Shown here piece by piece: positions 1 to 6,025 of a DNA stretch of 12,406 nt. Positions within the stretch are counted from its first letter, which is position 1. Each line of letters begins with the position of its first letter. This DNA is from Acidobacteriota bacterium (GTDB taxonomy: Bacteria; Acidobacteriota; Terriglobia; Acidiferrales; UBA7541): NCBI GenBank assembly GCA_003153585.1, contig PLZZ01000092.1, positions 4,576-16,981 on the forward strand. Direction: 5' to 3'. A program made the translations under genes and the position numbers. The notes under the pieces are model-generated. The model was not told the origin of the DNA. It saw only the letters and a program-made list of their open reading frames with translations, and did no database searches.

Positions 1-2
1 TC

Positions 3-151
3 GTCGGCGGTGCGCTGGAGCGGAGCGAGATTGTCGCGCAAAGCGCGCGAAACCGCTTCTTCCAGCCCGTGCTCGAGCGAGTTTTGTCGAGCTTTCAAGG
101 GATTCCCTGCCTCTTTGCGATTATGGAAACGGTAACGTGGTGTGTCAACTG
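3..151 (+). CDS. Possible 3' end of an unidentified gene (partial)
   Basis: An open frame runs in from the left edge and stops with TGA at 149-151. It gives about 49 residues beginning VGGALERSEIVAQSARNRFF and ending METVTWCVN. The third codon positions are GC-rich, as in real genes of this window. A hairpin followed by TTTT lies 33-53 bp downstream, which would suit the end of a plus-strand gene. I do not recognise the family. The GG-x3-RSE-like opening is loosely reminiscent of the C-terminal part of BadF/BadG-type kinases, but this is too short to assign. A minus-strand frame through the same bases also looks codon-like, so even the strand is uncertain. Confidence 0.3.
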
Positions 152-184
152 ACATTACGCGCACACGTTCCTGCCCGTGTATTG

Positions 185-204
185 GCGTCTCAGGACGCAC
201 TTTT
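185..204 (+). terminator. Possible rho-independent terminator after the left-edge gene
   Basis: GCGTC (185-189), a TCAG loop and GACGC (194-198) form a perfect 5-bp hairpin, followed two bases later by TTTT (201-204). It sits between the possible upstream stop codon at 151 and the ssrA promoter, which is where a terminator would be expected. The stem is short, so this is tentative. Confidence 0.35.
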
Positions 205-225
205 CCGGCGCTAGGTTGCGGGAAT

Positions 226-254
226 TTGGCCGCCGTGCTCGCGAATGGTAGAAT
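226..254 (+). promoter_or_regulatory. Sigma-70-type promoter of ssrA
   Basis: TTGGCC (226-231, four of six bases matching the -35 consensus) is separated by exactly 17 bp from TAGAAT (249-254, five of six matching the -10). The expected transcription start is near 261, a few bases before the mature tmRNA 5' end at 267. That fits a short leader removed by RNase P. Confidence 0.7.
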
Positions 255-266
255 AGAGTCTCCCAA

Positions 267-620
267 GGGGGCGACACGGTTTCGACGGAAGTTGTCGCGG
301 CCCGAAGGCATGCCGGGACCCACCTACCCGTAATAGGGTGGAACAACACAACTGGCAACTCACAGTTGGCACTCGCAGCCTAACTTAAATTAGGCTACGC
401 GCTTCCTCAAGCGTCACCTACGCGTTTGAGATGAGGCGTCACACAGTAGGCTGGTTGCCGCGTTTCGGTCCGTAATGCGGCGGCGAGATCATCGGACTAG
501 TTGCACGCGCGTCTTGCCCGCTCTGAGCGCGCGCGACGAAAAAATCGGAACGGGCTAAGCATGTAGTCTTCGCGCAGCAAGGCTTCTCGGACGGGGGTTC
601 GACTCCCCCCGCCTCCACCA
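267..620 (+). ncRNA. ssrA: Transfer-messenger RNA (tmRNA, one-piece)
   Basis: tmRNA acts with SmpB to free ribosomes stalled on broken mRNAs and adds a degradation tag to the unfinished protein. The 5' end GGGGGCG (267-273) pairs with CGCCTCC (610-616, one G-U) as a 7-bp acceptor stem, followed by A and an encoded CCA (618-620). The T arm is GGGGG, a 7-base loop TTCGACT and CCCCC (593-609). The conserved 5' signature GGTTTCGAC is also present. CCACC (320-324) and GGTGG (337-341) can form the first pseudoknot stem before the message part. The tag frame ends LALAA with TAA at 381-383, and the stop lies in a perfect 7-bp hairpin (377-383 with 390-396), as in other tmRNAs. The likely tag is GNSQLALAA, resuming at GGC 354-356. 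The length of about 354 nt is normal for a one-piece tmRNA. No smpB is present in the window. Confidence 0.95.
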
Positions 621-717
621 TATTGATTGCCGCATAATTTCAACGGTTACGCTAGGAAGGCCCCCGCGCGAGCCTCGGCCTTGGGCTCGGCCTCCGGTCC
701 AGCCCGAGCCCTGCCGC

Positions 718-747
718 TTGTGAGGGCAAGACACAGTGACGCATAAT
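718..747 (+). promoter_or_regulatory. Candidate promoter of the peroxiredoxin gene
   Basis: TTGTGA (718-723, four of six) and CATAAT (742-747, five of six) are 18 bp apart. The predicted start near 754 leaves a leader of about 20 nt that contains the ribosome binding site GGAG (761-764). Just upstream, GGGCTCGG (683-690) and CCGAGCCC (704-711) could form an 8-bp hairpin after ssrA, but no T-run follows it. This is a sequence match only. Confidence 0.4.
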
Positions 748-773
748 ATATGCGGGCATAGGAGACCCTTACG

Positions 774-1334
774 ATGAGAGCGTCAAAAATAGCGAGGAAC
801 CGTATCGTGGTGGCCCTAATGGTTTTTGCAGCACTATTGGGCGTTGGCTATGGCGTCGCGCATGCGAGTGACAAGCCTCCCATGACCGGAACTGCCGCGC
901 CTGATTTCACCCTGAATTCGCAGGAAGGCGCGCCGGTGAACCTGCATGACTATCGCGGAAAGTGGGTGGTGCTCTATTTTTATCCCAAGGATTTTACGAG
1001 CGGCTGCACCACGGAAGCTCACAATTTCCAACGCGACTTGGCGCAATATCAAGCAAAAGGTGTAACCATTCTGGGAGTGAGCGCGGATACCGCGGATTCA
1101 CATAAGAAGTTCTGCACCCAGGAAGGCCTCAACTTCAAGCTTCTTTCCGACGCGGATCATAAAGTTTCAGAGGAGTACGGTTCGATTATGAACTTGGGCG
1201 TGAAAAAACTGTCCGCCCGGCACACGTTCATCATCAATCCGGACGGCGTAATCGTGCAGGAATTTCTCGATGTGAATCCAGGCAAACACAGCGAAGAAGT
1301 ACTAGCCGCGCTGACGGCGTTGCAAAAAACCTAA
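774..1334 (+). CDS. Exported PrxQ/BCP-type peroxiredoxin
   Basis: This is a thiol peroxidase that reduces hydrogen peroxide and organic hydroperoxides. Its 186 residues start with a Sec signal peptide (basic residues 5-10, hydrophobic 11-29, cleavage after AHA at 29-31), so it should act outside the cytoplasm. The AhpC/TSA thioredoxin fold follows: the active-site segment YFYPKDFTSGCTTEA carries the peroxidatic Cys78 with the conserved Thr/Pro surroundings, and Arg149 lies in RHTFIINPDG. The resolving Cys found five residues later in E. coli BCP is replaced by His83. Instead Cys114 lies 36 residues after Cys78, the spacing of the Xylella-type PrxQ with an alpha-3 resolving Cys. GGAG at 761-764 is 9 nt before ATG. 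The gene stands alone, convergent with the next gene. The family call is firm; the Cys partnership is inferred from spacing. Confidence 0.9.
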   Translation: MRASKIARNRIVVALMVFAALLGVGYGVAHASDKPPMTGTAAPDFTLNSQEGAPVNLHDYRGKWVVLYFYPKDFTSGCTTEAHNFQRDLAQYQAKGVTILGVSADTADSHKKFCTQEGLNFKLLSDADHKVSEEYGSIMNLGVKKLSARHTFIINPDGVIVQEFLDVNPGKHSEEVLAALTALQKT

Positions 1335-1388
1335 CCGCGAAGGTCGCTTGCGACGGGTCGATCCGTCCCGGAAAGTTCTACAGGCCGA

Positions 1389-1907
1389 TTAGTTCACATC
1401 CGCAGGGTTCGAAGATCGGCGGCGGAAACCCAGGCCGACAGCGAAGAGTCCCGAAACCAGCATCAATATCGTGGACGGCTCCGGCATTGAGGACGACTCA
1501 GTGACAGTGAGCGTGTACGAGGCCCCCGTCTCGATGTCGAAAAGTTGAAAAACTCCGGTCAAAAATGTGGGATCAGACTCGCTGCCCGTATACAGCTGAG
1601 GCCCAATCAAATCCGGCAGACACGAGAAAACGCCGTTCAGCCCGCCGAGTTCCGAGGAGTTAAAGAAAACGACTGTATCCGTCATGGACGTGCCGTCGAC
1701 CATGAGATTGAGGGGATCCATGGTAAAAGCGGTGCCGTTATCAGACCAATCCGGCCCTGAGTCCATGGAAATTGTGAACGACGCGGTGGTTGACCCGGAA
1801 AGGGTGTAAGTCATCGTATCCGAAGGTGCAGAATCGGCCTTCGCAGGAACCGCCGAAAGGAAAAAGAGAACTGCGAGTGTTGCTCCAAGCTTTAGCGGCG
1901 ACTTCAT
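1389..1907 (-). CDS. PEP-CTERM sorting-domain protein
   Basis: The product is a small exported protein of 172 residues, processed and anchored or released by an exosortase. It has an N-terminal signal peptide (MKSPLK, hydrophobic core 8-20, cleavage after AKA at 22-24). A Thr/Ser-rich, probably beta-strand middle region contains a single Cys. The C-terminus holds the classic tripartite signal: PEP at 142-144 followed by ST, a hydrophobic helix at about 146-161, then RRR at 162-164. Eight residues follow the Arg cluster. The middle part resembles no family I recognise. AAGGTG lies 7 nt before ATG and serves as a weak ribosome binding site. No exosortase (EpsH/Xrt) or partner gene is in the window, so the sorting enzyme must be encoded elsewhere. 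The gene is convergent with the peroxiredoxin gene, with 54 bp between stops. Presumed role: surface or extracellular matrix. Confidence 0.85.
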   Translation of the reverse strand: MKSPLKLGATLAVLFFLSAVPAKADSAPSDTMTYTLSGSTTASFTISMDSGPDWSDNGTAFTMDPLNLMVDGTSMTDTVVFFNSSELGGLNGVFSCLPDLIGPQLYTGSESDPTFLTGVFQLFDIETGASYTLTVTESSSMPEPSTILMLVSGLFAVGLGFRRRSSNPADVN

Positions 1908-2214
1908 ATAGCACCTTTTTGCTCCGCCCCCTCTTTGCAGCGTAATCGCGGTTGCTGCAGGCGTTACCAGGGATATGGCAATCGCTGTTCCAAACCGGCG
2001 CAGTCACAAGTGGCTCACTTGGTGGGGTTTAAAGCCTTTCTCAAAATTGTACACGGAAGTAGTTTACTAATTGATGTGCGAACACTTCCCATTACTGCCC
2101 GTGCGGCCCAGCTTCCCAATCGGGCTGAGGCACCAAGAGAAGGATAGGAAAAGTGGCCGAAAGGAAGGCTAATGTGGTCAAATTGGCGACGCGGAATGAA
2201 ATCGAGGGAGATAT
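1908..2214. other. Divergent intergenic region without a gene
   Basis: About 307 bp separate the divergent starts of the PEP-CTERM gene and the Spy-like gene, so promoters for both must lie here. I see no convincing -35/-10 pair. Open frames in it are short and not protein-like. The only clear structure is the inverted repeat at 2007-2021. AGGGAG just before 2215 is the ribosome binding site of the right-hand gene. Confidence 0.6.
2007..2021. repeat. Inverted repeat CAAGTG-GCT-CACTTG
   Basis: A perfect 6-bp inverted repeat with a 3-bp spacer sits near the middle of the divergent intergenic region. This position would suit an operator for a dimeric regulator acting on one or both neighbours. 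It could also be a small hairpin in a leader RNA. No regulator gene is adjacent. Confidence 0.35.
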
Positions 2215-2640
2215 ATGAAAAAGTGCCAAGTTTCCGCGGTGATCTTTAGCATTGTTTTCTTTTTCAGCCTGGCTCTCAGTGCAGCTCCGCAACAGGGGGG
2301 CTCGAGTTCGAATCCTGGCGCCGGCACAAGTGCGCGACCGTCGCAAGCCTCACGCGGCGACAAGGCTGATCCCGATACTCCGGAAGCGGATGATTCGCTG
2401 AATCTGACAGACGACCAGAAGACCCAGATCAAAACCATTCGCGAGGACACCCAGGAACAACTCAAAGCCATGCAGAAAGACAAGACGCTGACCGACGACC
2501 AAAGGCAAAAAAAAGCAAAACAGATAAAAATGGACACGCGCAAGCAAGTGTGGAGCGTCCTGACACCAGAGCAGCGCAAGATATGGGCCGATGAGGCTCG
2601 AGAGAGACGCGAAGCCAAAACCCACGCAAATCCTCAGTAA
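2215..2640 (+). CDS. Exported Spy/CpxP-like LTxxQ protein
   Basis: This 141-residue protein has a signal peptide (MKK, hydrophobic 7-22, cleavage near residue 24). A low-complexity Gly/Ser/Pro linker covers about 26-60, and a charged, helical domain covers 61-135. The domain has two LTDDQ motifs (64-68 and 92-96) and an LTPEQ motif (116-120), with long Lys/Gln/Glu helices between them. LTxxQ repeats define the CpxP/Spy family of periplasmic proteins, which act as ATP-independent chaperones or as stress-sensor modulators. The family link rests on the motifs and helical pattern; the exact role is inferred. The ribosome binding site AGGGAG ends at 2210, only 4 nt from the ATG. No Cpx-like two-component genes are nearby. 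The next gene starts about 290 bp further on, so this gene is probably monocistronic. Confidence 0.75.
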   Translation: MKKCQVSAVIFSIVFFFSLALSAAPQQGGSSSNPGAGTSARPSQASRGDKADPDTPEADDSLNLTDDQKTQIKTIREDTQEQLKAMQKDKTLTDDQRQKKAKQIKMDTRKQVWSVLTPEQRKIWADEARERREAKTHANPQ

Positions 2641-2773
2641 TTCTCGCGCTCGATTGCCCAAGATTCGTTCCCCAAAACCATCTTCCCTCCCCCAGGCGCG
2701 AGTTTGGACGGGCTGAGATTTCCAGTCGACGAATTCCCACTTCTAAGATCAGCCTGGCATTCCCGGCCGAAAA

Positions 2774-2876
2774 AAATATCCGGCAGAAACTCGCGCACCG
2801 AGAAATCTTTCGTCTGGATGCAAATAACTCTTGCATCGGCTGCAAATATCCGTATTCTGCGAAAGCGAACTCGCGC
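2774..2876 (+). repeat. Duplicated motif block in the permease leader
   Basis: AAATATCCG occurs at 2774-2782 and again at 2844-2852. Each copy is followed by AACTCGCGC (2788-2796 and 2868-2876) and then by CCGA within 1-2 bases. The gap between the two motifs is 5 bp in the first copy and 15 bp in the second. Between the copies, ATGCAA (2818-2823) and TTGCAT (2831-2836) form an inverted repeat with a 7-bp spacer. A poor promoter-like pair, TTGCAT and TATTCT (2853-2858), overlaps it. The rest of the 290-bp interval 2641-2931 holds no gene that I can support. Confidence 0.4.
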
Positions 2877-2913
2877 CGAATGCGCGCCAGTGAGAGTGCG
2901 AGGATCGCTGAGT

Positions 2914-2919
2914 GGAGGA
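2914..2919 (+). promoter_or_regulatory. Ribosome binding site choosing the permease start
   Basis: GGAGGA lies 12 nt before TTG 2932, and no other in-frame start between 2704 and the first membrane segment has a comparable Shine-Dalgarno sequence. The spacing is slightly long, so the start is probable rather than certain. Confidence 0.5.
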
Positions 2920-2931
2920 CGCGACAATAAA

Positions 2932-4350
2932 TTGAGCACGATATCCCTCCCAGCCCAATTCCCCACCCGGGCGATTTCTCCAGCAAAACGCAATGCCAAG
3001 CTGACACTTTGGCCGCTCGTGGCGGCGACATTCTTCATGGTGTCGGGCGGCACTTACGGTACCGAAGACATCATCCATGGTGCGGGGTACGGCCTCGGAA
3101 TTTTGCTGCTGTTGTTGACGCCGCTGGTTTGGAGCCTTCCCACAACTTACATGATCGGCGAGTTGTCAGCCGCGCTTCCCGCAGAAGGCGGATTCTATGC
3201 ATGGGTGCGACGGGGACTCGGAAATTTCTGGGGATTTCAAGAGGCCTGGCTCTCCTTGGTTGCCAGCATCTTTGACATGGCAATCTATCCCACGCTGTTC
3301 GTCGCCTATCTTTCCAGGCTGATTCCGTGGTTTAGCGTGGGACATCGCGGGGTAATGGTGGGGCTAGCCGTGGTGGCGGCTTGTGCGTTGATGAACATTG
3401 CAGGGATTCGAGTGGTGGCGACCACCTCGCTGTGGCTGTTTTTTCTTCTGTCCGCTCCGTTTGTGCTGATCGTCTTGATCGCTCCGTTGAAGATGGGCGC
3501 GCTCGCGAGTGTGACTACCGCTCCGACGACCTCGACTGTGGGTCTTATGGGCGGCCTGCTGATTTGCATGTGGAATTATATGGGCTGGGATAACGCTTCA
3601 ACGATTGCCACCGAGGTGAAGCGTCCACAAAGAACTTATCCGCGCGCGATGCTGCTGGCGGTCGCGGTTGTTTCATTGAGCTACGTCGTTCCCTTCGCGG
3701 CCATGTGGCTTACGGGTGTGCCATCGTCAGCGTTCGAGACCGGATCGTGGGCTGACCTTGCGGGCATGATGGGCGGCTTGGTCGGCGGACCGTTGGTTGC
3801 TCGCGGGTTCCGAGTGGCGCTGGTGCTGGGCGGAATGATGAGCGCGTTCGGAATGTTCAATGCGCTGGTGATGAGCTATTCCCGACTTCCTCTGGCCATG
3901 GCGCAAGACGGCATGTTGCCGCCCGTATTCGCAAAATTGCACCCGAAAACTCGTACACCGTGGGTGGCAATACTGGTTTGCGCCGCGGGTTGGGCCATGT
4001 GCCTGGGCTTGGGCTTCGAGCGGCTTGTAACGCTGGATATCCTCCTTTACGGGATGAGCCTGACGCTCGAGTTCGTGGCCCTGGTTGCACTTCGTATCAA
4101 GGAGCCGAATCTGCGCCGGCCGTTTCGCGTTCCCGGCGGGCTGCCTGGGGCCGCGCTGCTGGGGGTATGTCCGGTATTGCTTCTGGGTTTCGCCATGGTT
4201 CACAGCGAGTCCGAGCAAATCTGGGGTATGAGCGCGCTGGTCTTTGGCGGCCTCCTCATTGCCGGTGGATTCTTAGCTTACTGGGCGCAATCAGCAGTCC
4301 GGAAAGACGGTTGGGTGGCCACCGCGATCAAGCAACGCAAGGCCGCGTAG
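2932..4350 (+). CDS. APC-superfamily permease, polyamine-uptake (PUT)-like
   Basis: This is an inner-membrane amine or amino acid transporter of 472 residues with about 12 hydrophobic segments. Membrane segment 1 carries VSGGTYGTED (37-46), the unwound substrate-site signature of the APC fold. Later marks are GELSAALPAEGGFYAWV (76-92), WNYMGWDNASTIATEV (214-229), the loop SRLPLAMAQDGMLPP and RIKEPNLRRPFRVP (388-401). This combination, especially VSGGxxGxED and the WNxxxWDxAST stretch, resembles the plant and bacterial polyamine uptake transporters more than generic amino acid permeases. The substrate is therefore inferred to be a polyamine or cationic amine, but an amino acid is possible. The frame is open back to a TTG at 2704, yet residues before 2932 do not look like protein, so TTG 2932 with GGAGGA upstream is preferred. 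The next gene begins 88 bp downstream. Confidence 0.8.
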   Translation: MSTISLPAQFPTRAISPAKRNAKLTLWPLVAATFFMVSGGTYGTEDIIHGAGYGLGILLLLLTPLVWSLPTTYMIGELSAALPAEGGFYAWVRRGLGNFWGFQEAWLSLVASIFDMAIYPTLFVAYLSRLIPWFSVGHRGVMVGLAVVAACALMNIAGIRVVATTSLWLFFLLSAPFVLIVLIAPLKMGALASVTTAPTTSTVGLMGGLLICMWNYMGWDNASTIATEVKRPQRTYPRAMLLAVAVVSLSYVVPFAAMWLTGVPSSAFETGSWADLAGMMGGLVGGPLVARGFRVALVLGGMMSAFGMFNALVMSYSRLPLAMAQDGMLPPVFAKLHPKTRTPWVAILVCAAGWAMCLGLGFERLVTLDILLYGMSLTLEFVALVALRIKEPNLRRPFRVPGGLPGAALLGVCPVLLLGFAMVHSESEQIWGMSALVFGGLLIAGGFLAYWAQSAVRKDGWVATAIKQRKAA

Positions 4351-4438
4351 AATTCTACCCTGGCATTTCTCTAGATCAACTCTCGCCTGTAAGTTGTTGC
4401 TGCGGACTGCCTGGTAATCATCTAATCTCGCGGCGGCC

Positions 4439-6025
4439 ATGCCGAACCGAACTAAATCTTACGATTACATCATTGTCGGAGCCGGTTCGGCCGGGTGCGT
4501 TCTGGCCGCACGGTTGACGGAAGATCCGCAAGTACGCGTCCTGCTGCTCGAAGCTGGAGGAGCGGGCACGCCGAGGGAATCAAAAATTCCCGCCGCGTTC
4601 TCGAAACTATACAAAACTGCAGTGGACTGGAATTATTCCACTGAACCTGAACCACATTTGAATGCGCGGCGACTTTATTGGCCGCGCGGCAAAATGCTGG
4701 GCGGGTCGAGTTCGATCAACGCCATGATTTACATTCGCGGGAACGCCCTCGATTACGATCATTGGAAAAGCTTGGGCAACGTCGGCTGGGGATTTGCGGA
4801 TGTGCTTTCCTACTTCAAAAAGTCCGAGAACCAAGAGCGCGGTGCTTCGAGATATCACGGCGCCGGCGGTCCGGTTAATGTCGCGGACCTTCGTTATGTG
4901 AACCCTCTTACGCGGGCATTTCTATCAGCGGCGCGCGAGCTGGGGGTCCCCAGCAATTCGGATTTCAATGCCGAGACGCAAGACGGCGCCGGTTTGTATC
5001 AAGTGACGCAGAAGAACGGCAAGCGGCACAGCGCGGCTGACGCGTATCTGAAGCCTTCCCTTCATCGCGAAAATCTCTCCGTTTTGACCGGCGCGCACGT
5101 TTCGCGATTGCTGATCGAAAGAGGGCGAGCTCTGGGAGTTGGATACGTTTGCGATGGCGTTAAAGAGGAAGCGCGTGCCGACGGCGAAGTGATCCTTTCG
5201 GGCGGGACGATCAATTCGCCCCAATTGTTGCTGCTCTCGGGCGTAGGCCCGGCGGGCGAGCTCGGAAAAGTGGGCGTGCAGACGGCTCACGATCTGCCGG
5301 GTGTCGGCAAGAATCTTCAGGATCATGTGATGGTCTCGACCGGTTATCTCTGCACCAAGCCAGTGAGCCTGGCCAGCGCCGAATCGCTGCCAAACCTCCT
5401 GCGGTATTTTCTTTTTAAGCGGGGGCCGCTTGTATCAAATGTCGCGGAAGCTGGCATGTTCTTGCGCACGAACAGCGAGCGCATTGAACCGGACCTGCAA
5501 CTTCTGTTCGGGCCGGCCTATTACGTGAACCACGGACTGACTCCGCGCGCGGAACATTGTTTCGGTTTCGGGCCTACTCTGATAGCGCCGGAAAGCCGCG
5601 GCGAAATTTCCTTGCGTTCAGCAAACGCGCTGGAGCCGCCTGCAATTCGCGCGAACTATCTTTCGACGGAAGCAGACATGCGGGTCATCGTCCACGGGGT
5701 CCGGCTTTCGCGACAGCTCGCGCACTCAAAGGCGTTCGAAACTTACCGCGGGGAGGAATTGCATCCCGGCGCGGAAGCGAAGAGCGACGCCGAAATTTCG
5801 GAGTTCGTACGGAACGAAGCTGAGACGCTTTACCATCCTGTTGGCACCTGCAAGATGGGAAACGACTCCATGGCGGTGGTGGATGCGCGGCTACGAGTTC
5901 GCGGAATCGAAAAATTGCGGGTGGTGGATGCTTCTGTGATGCCGCGGATCATCGCCGGCAATACAAATGCCCCCACAATAATGATCGCCGAGAAAGCTGC
6001 CGACATGATTCGGGAAGATGCCTAA
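4439..6025 (+). CDS. GMC-family FAD-dependent oxidoreductase (choline/alcohol dehydrogenase-like)
   Basis: This flavoenzyme of 528 residues oxidises an alcohol to an aldehyde. The dinucleotide-binding motif VGAGSAG (13-19) near the N-terminus holds FAD. The first GMC signature RGKMLGGSSSINAMIYIRG is at 83-101 and the second, GGTINSPQLLLLSGVGP, at 255-271. The C-terminal catalytic pair is His466 (YHPVGTCKMG) and Asn510 (GNTNAPTIM), matching the His/Asn pair of choline oxidase and BetA. There is no signal peptide or twin-arginine motif, so it is cytoplasmic or membrane-associated. The substrate cannot be read from sequence; choline dehydrogenase and medium-chain alcohol dehydrogenase (AlkJ) are the closest family types. 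No betaine aldehyde dehydrogenase gene is beside it. The ATG has no good Shine-Dalgarno sequence. Its 3' end overlaps a possible amidase start at 6018. Confidence 0.9.
   Translation: MPNRTKSYDYIIVGAGSAGCVLAARLTEDPQVRVLLLEAGGAGTPRESKIPAAFSKLYKTAVDWNYSTEPEPHLNARRLYWPRGKMLGGSSSINAMIYIRGNALDYDHWKSLGNVGWGFADVLSYFKKSENQERGASRYHGAGGPVNVADLRYVNPLTRAFLSAARELGVPSNSDFNAETQDGAGLYQVTQKNGKRHSAADAYLKPSLHRENLSVLTGAHVSRLLIERGRALGVGYVCDGVKEEARADGEVILSGGTINSPQLLLLSGVGPAGELGKVGVQTAHDLPGVGKNLQDHVMVSTGYLCTKPVSLASAESLPNLLRYFLFKRGPLVSNVAEAGMFLRTNSERIEPDLQLLFGPAYYVNHGLTPRAEHCFGFGPTLIAPESRGEISLRSANALEPPAIRANYLSTEADMRVIVHGVRLSRQLAHSKAFETYRGEELHPGAEAKSDAEISEFVRNEAETLYHPVGTCKMGNDSMAVVDARLRVRGIEKLRVVDASVMPRIIAGNTNAPTIMIAEKAADMIREDA

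Noticed and set aside
590..640. Integration site at the 3' end of ssrA
   Set aside because: tmRNA 3' ends are common targets of integrases, but no integrase, duplicated 3' fragment or foreign genes follow.
1352..1367. Hairpin GACGG-N6-CCGTC between the convergent peroxiredoxin and PEP-CTERM genes
   Set aside because: The stem is only 5-6 bp and no T-run follows on either strand at a suitable distance, so a bidirectional terminator is not supported.
1935..2147. A 70-codon plus-strand frame in the divergent intergenic region
   Set aside because: No Shine-Dalgarno sequence, no recognisable motif and unlike the codon use of neighbouring genes.
2704..2931. In-frame N-terminal extension of the permease from TTG 2704
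   Set aside because: The 76 residues are not protein-like, are basic and polar ahead of membrane segment 1, and the segment contains the repeated leader motifs; GGAGGA precedes TTG 2932 instead.
2462..3078. Overlapping minus-strand open frames of 109-189 codons between the Spy-like gene and the permease
   Set aside because: They run antisense through both neighbouring coding regions, have no family motifs or ribosome binding sites, and their residues look like translated antisense DNA.
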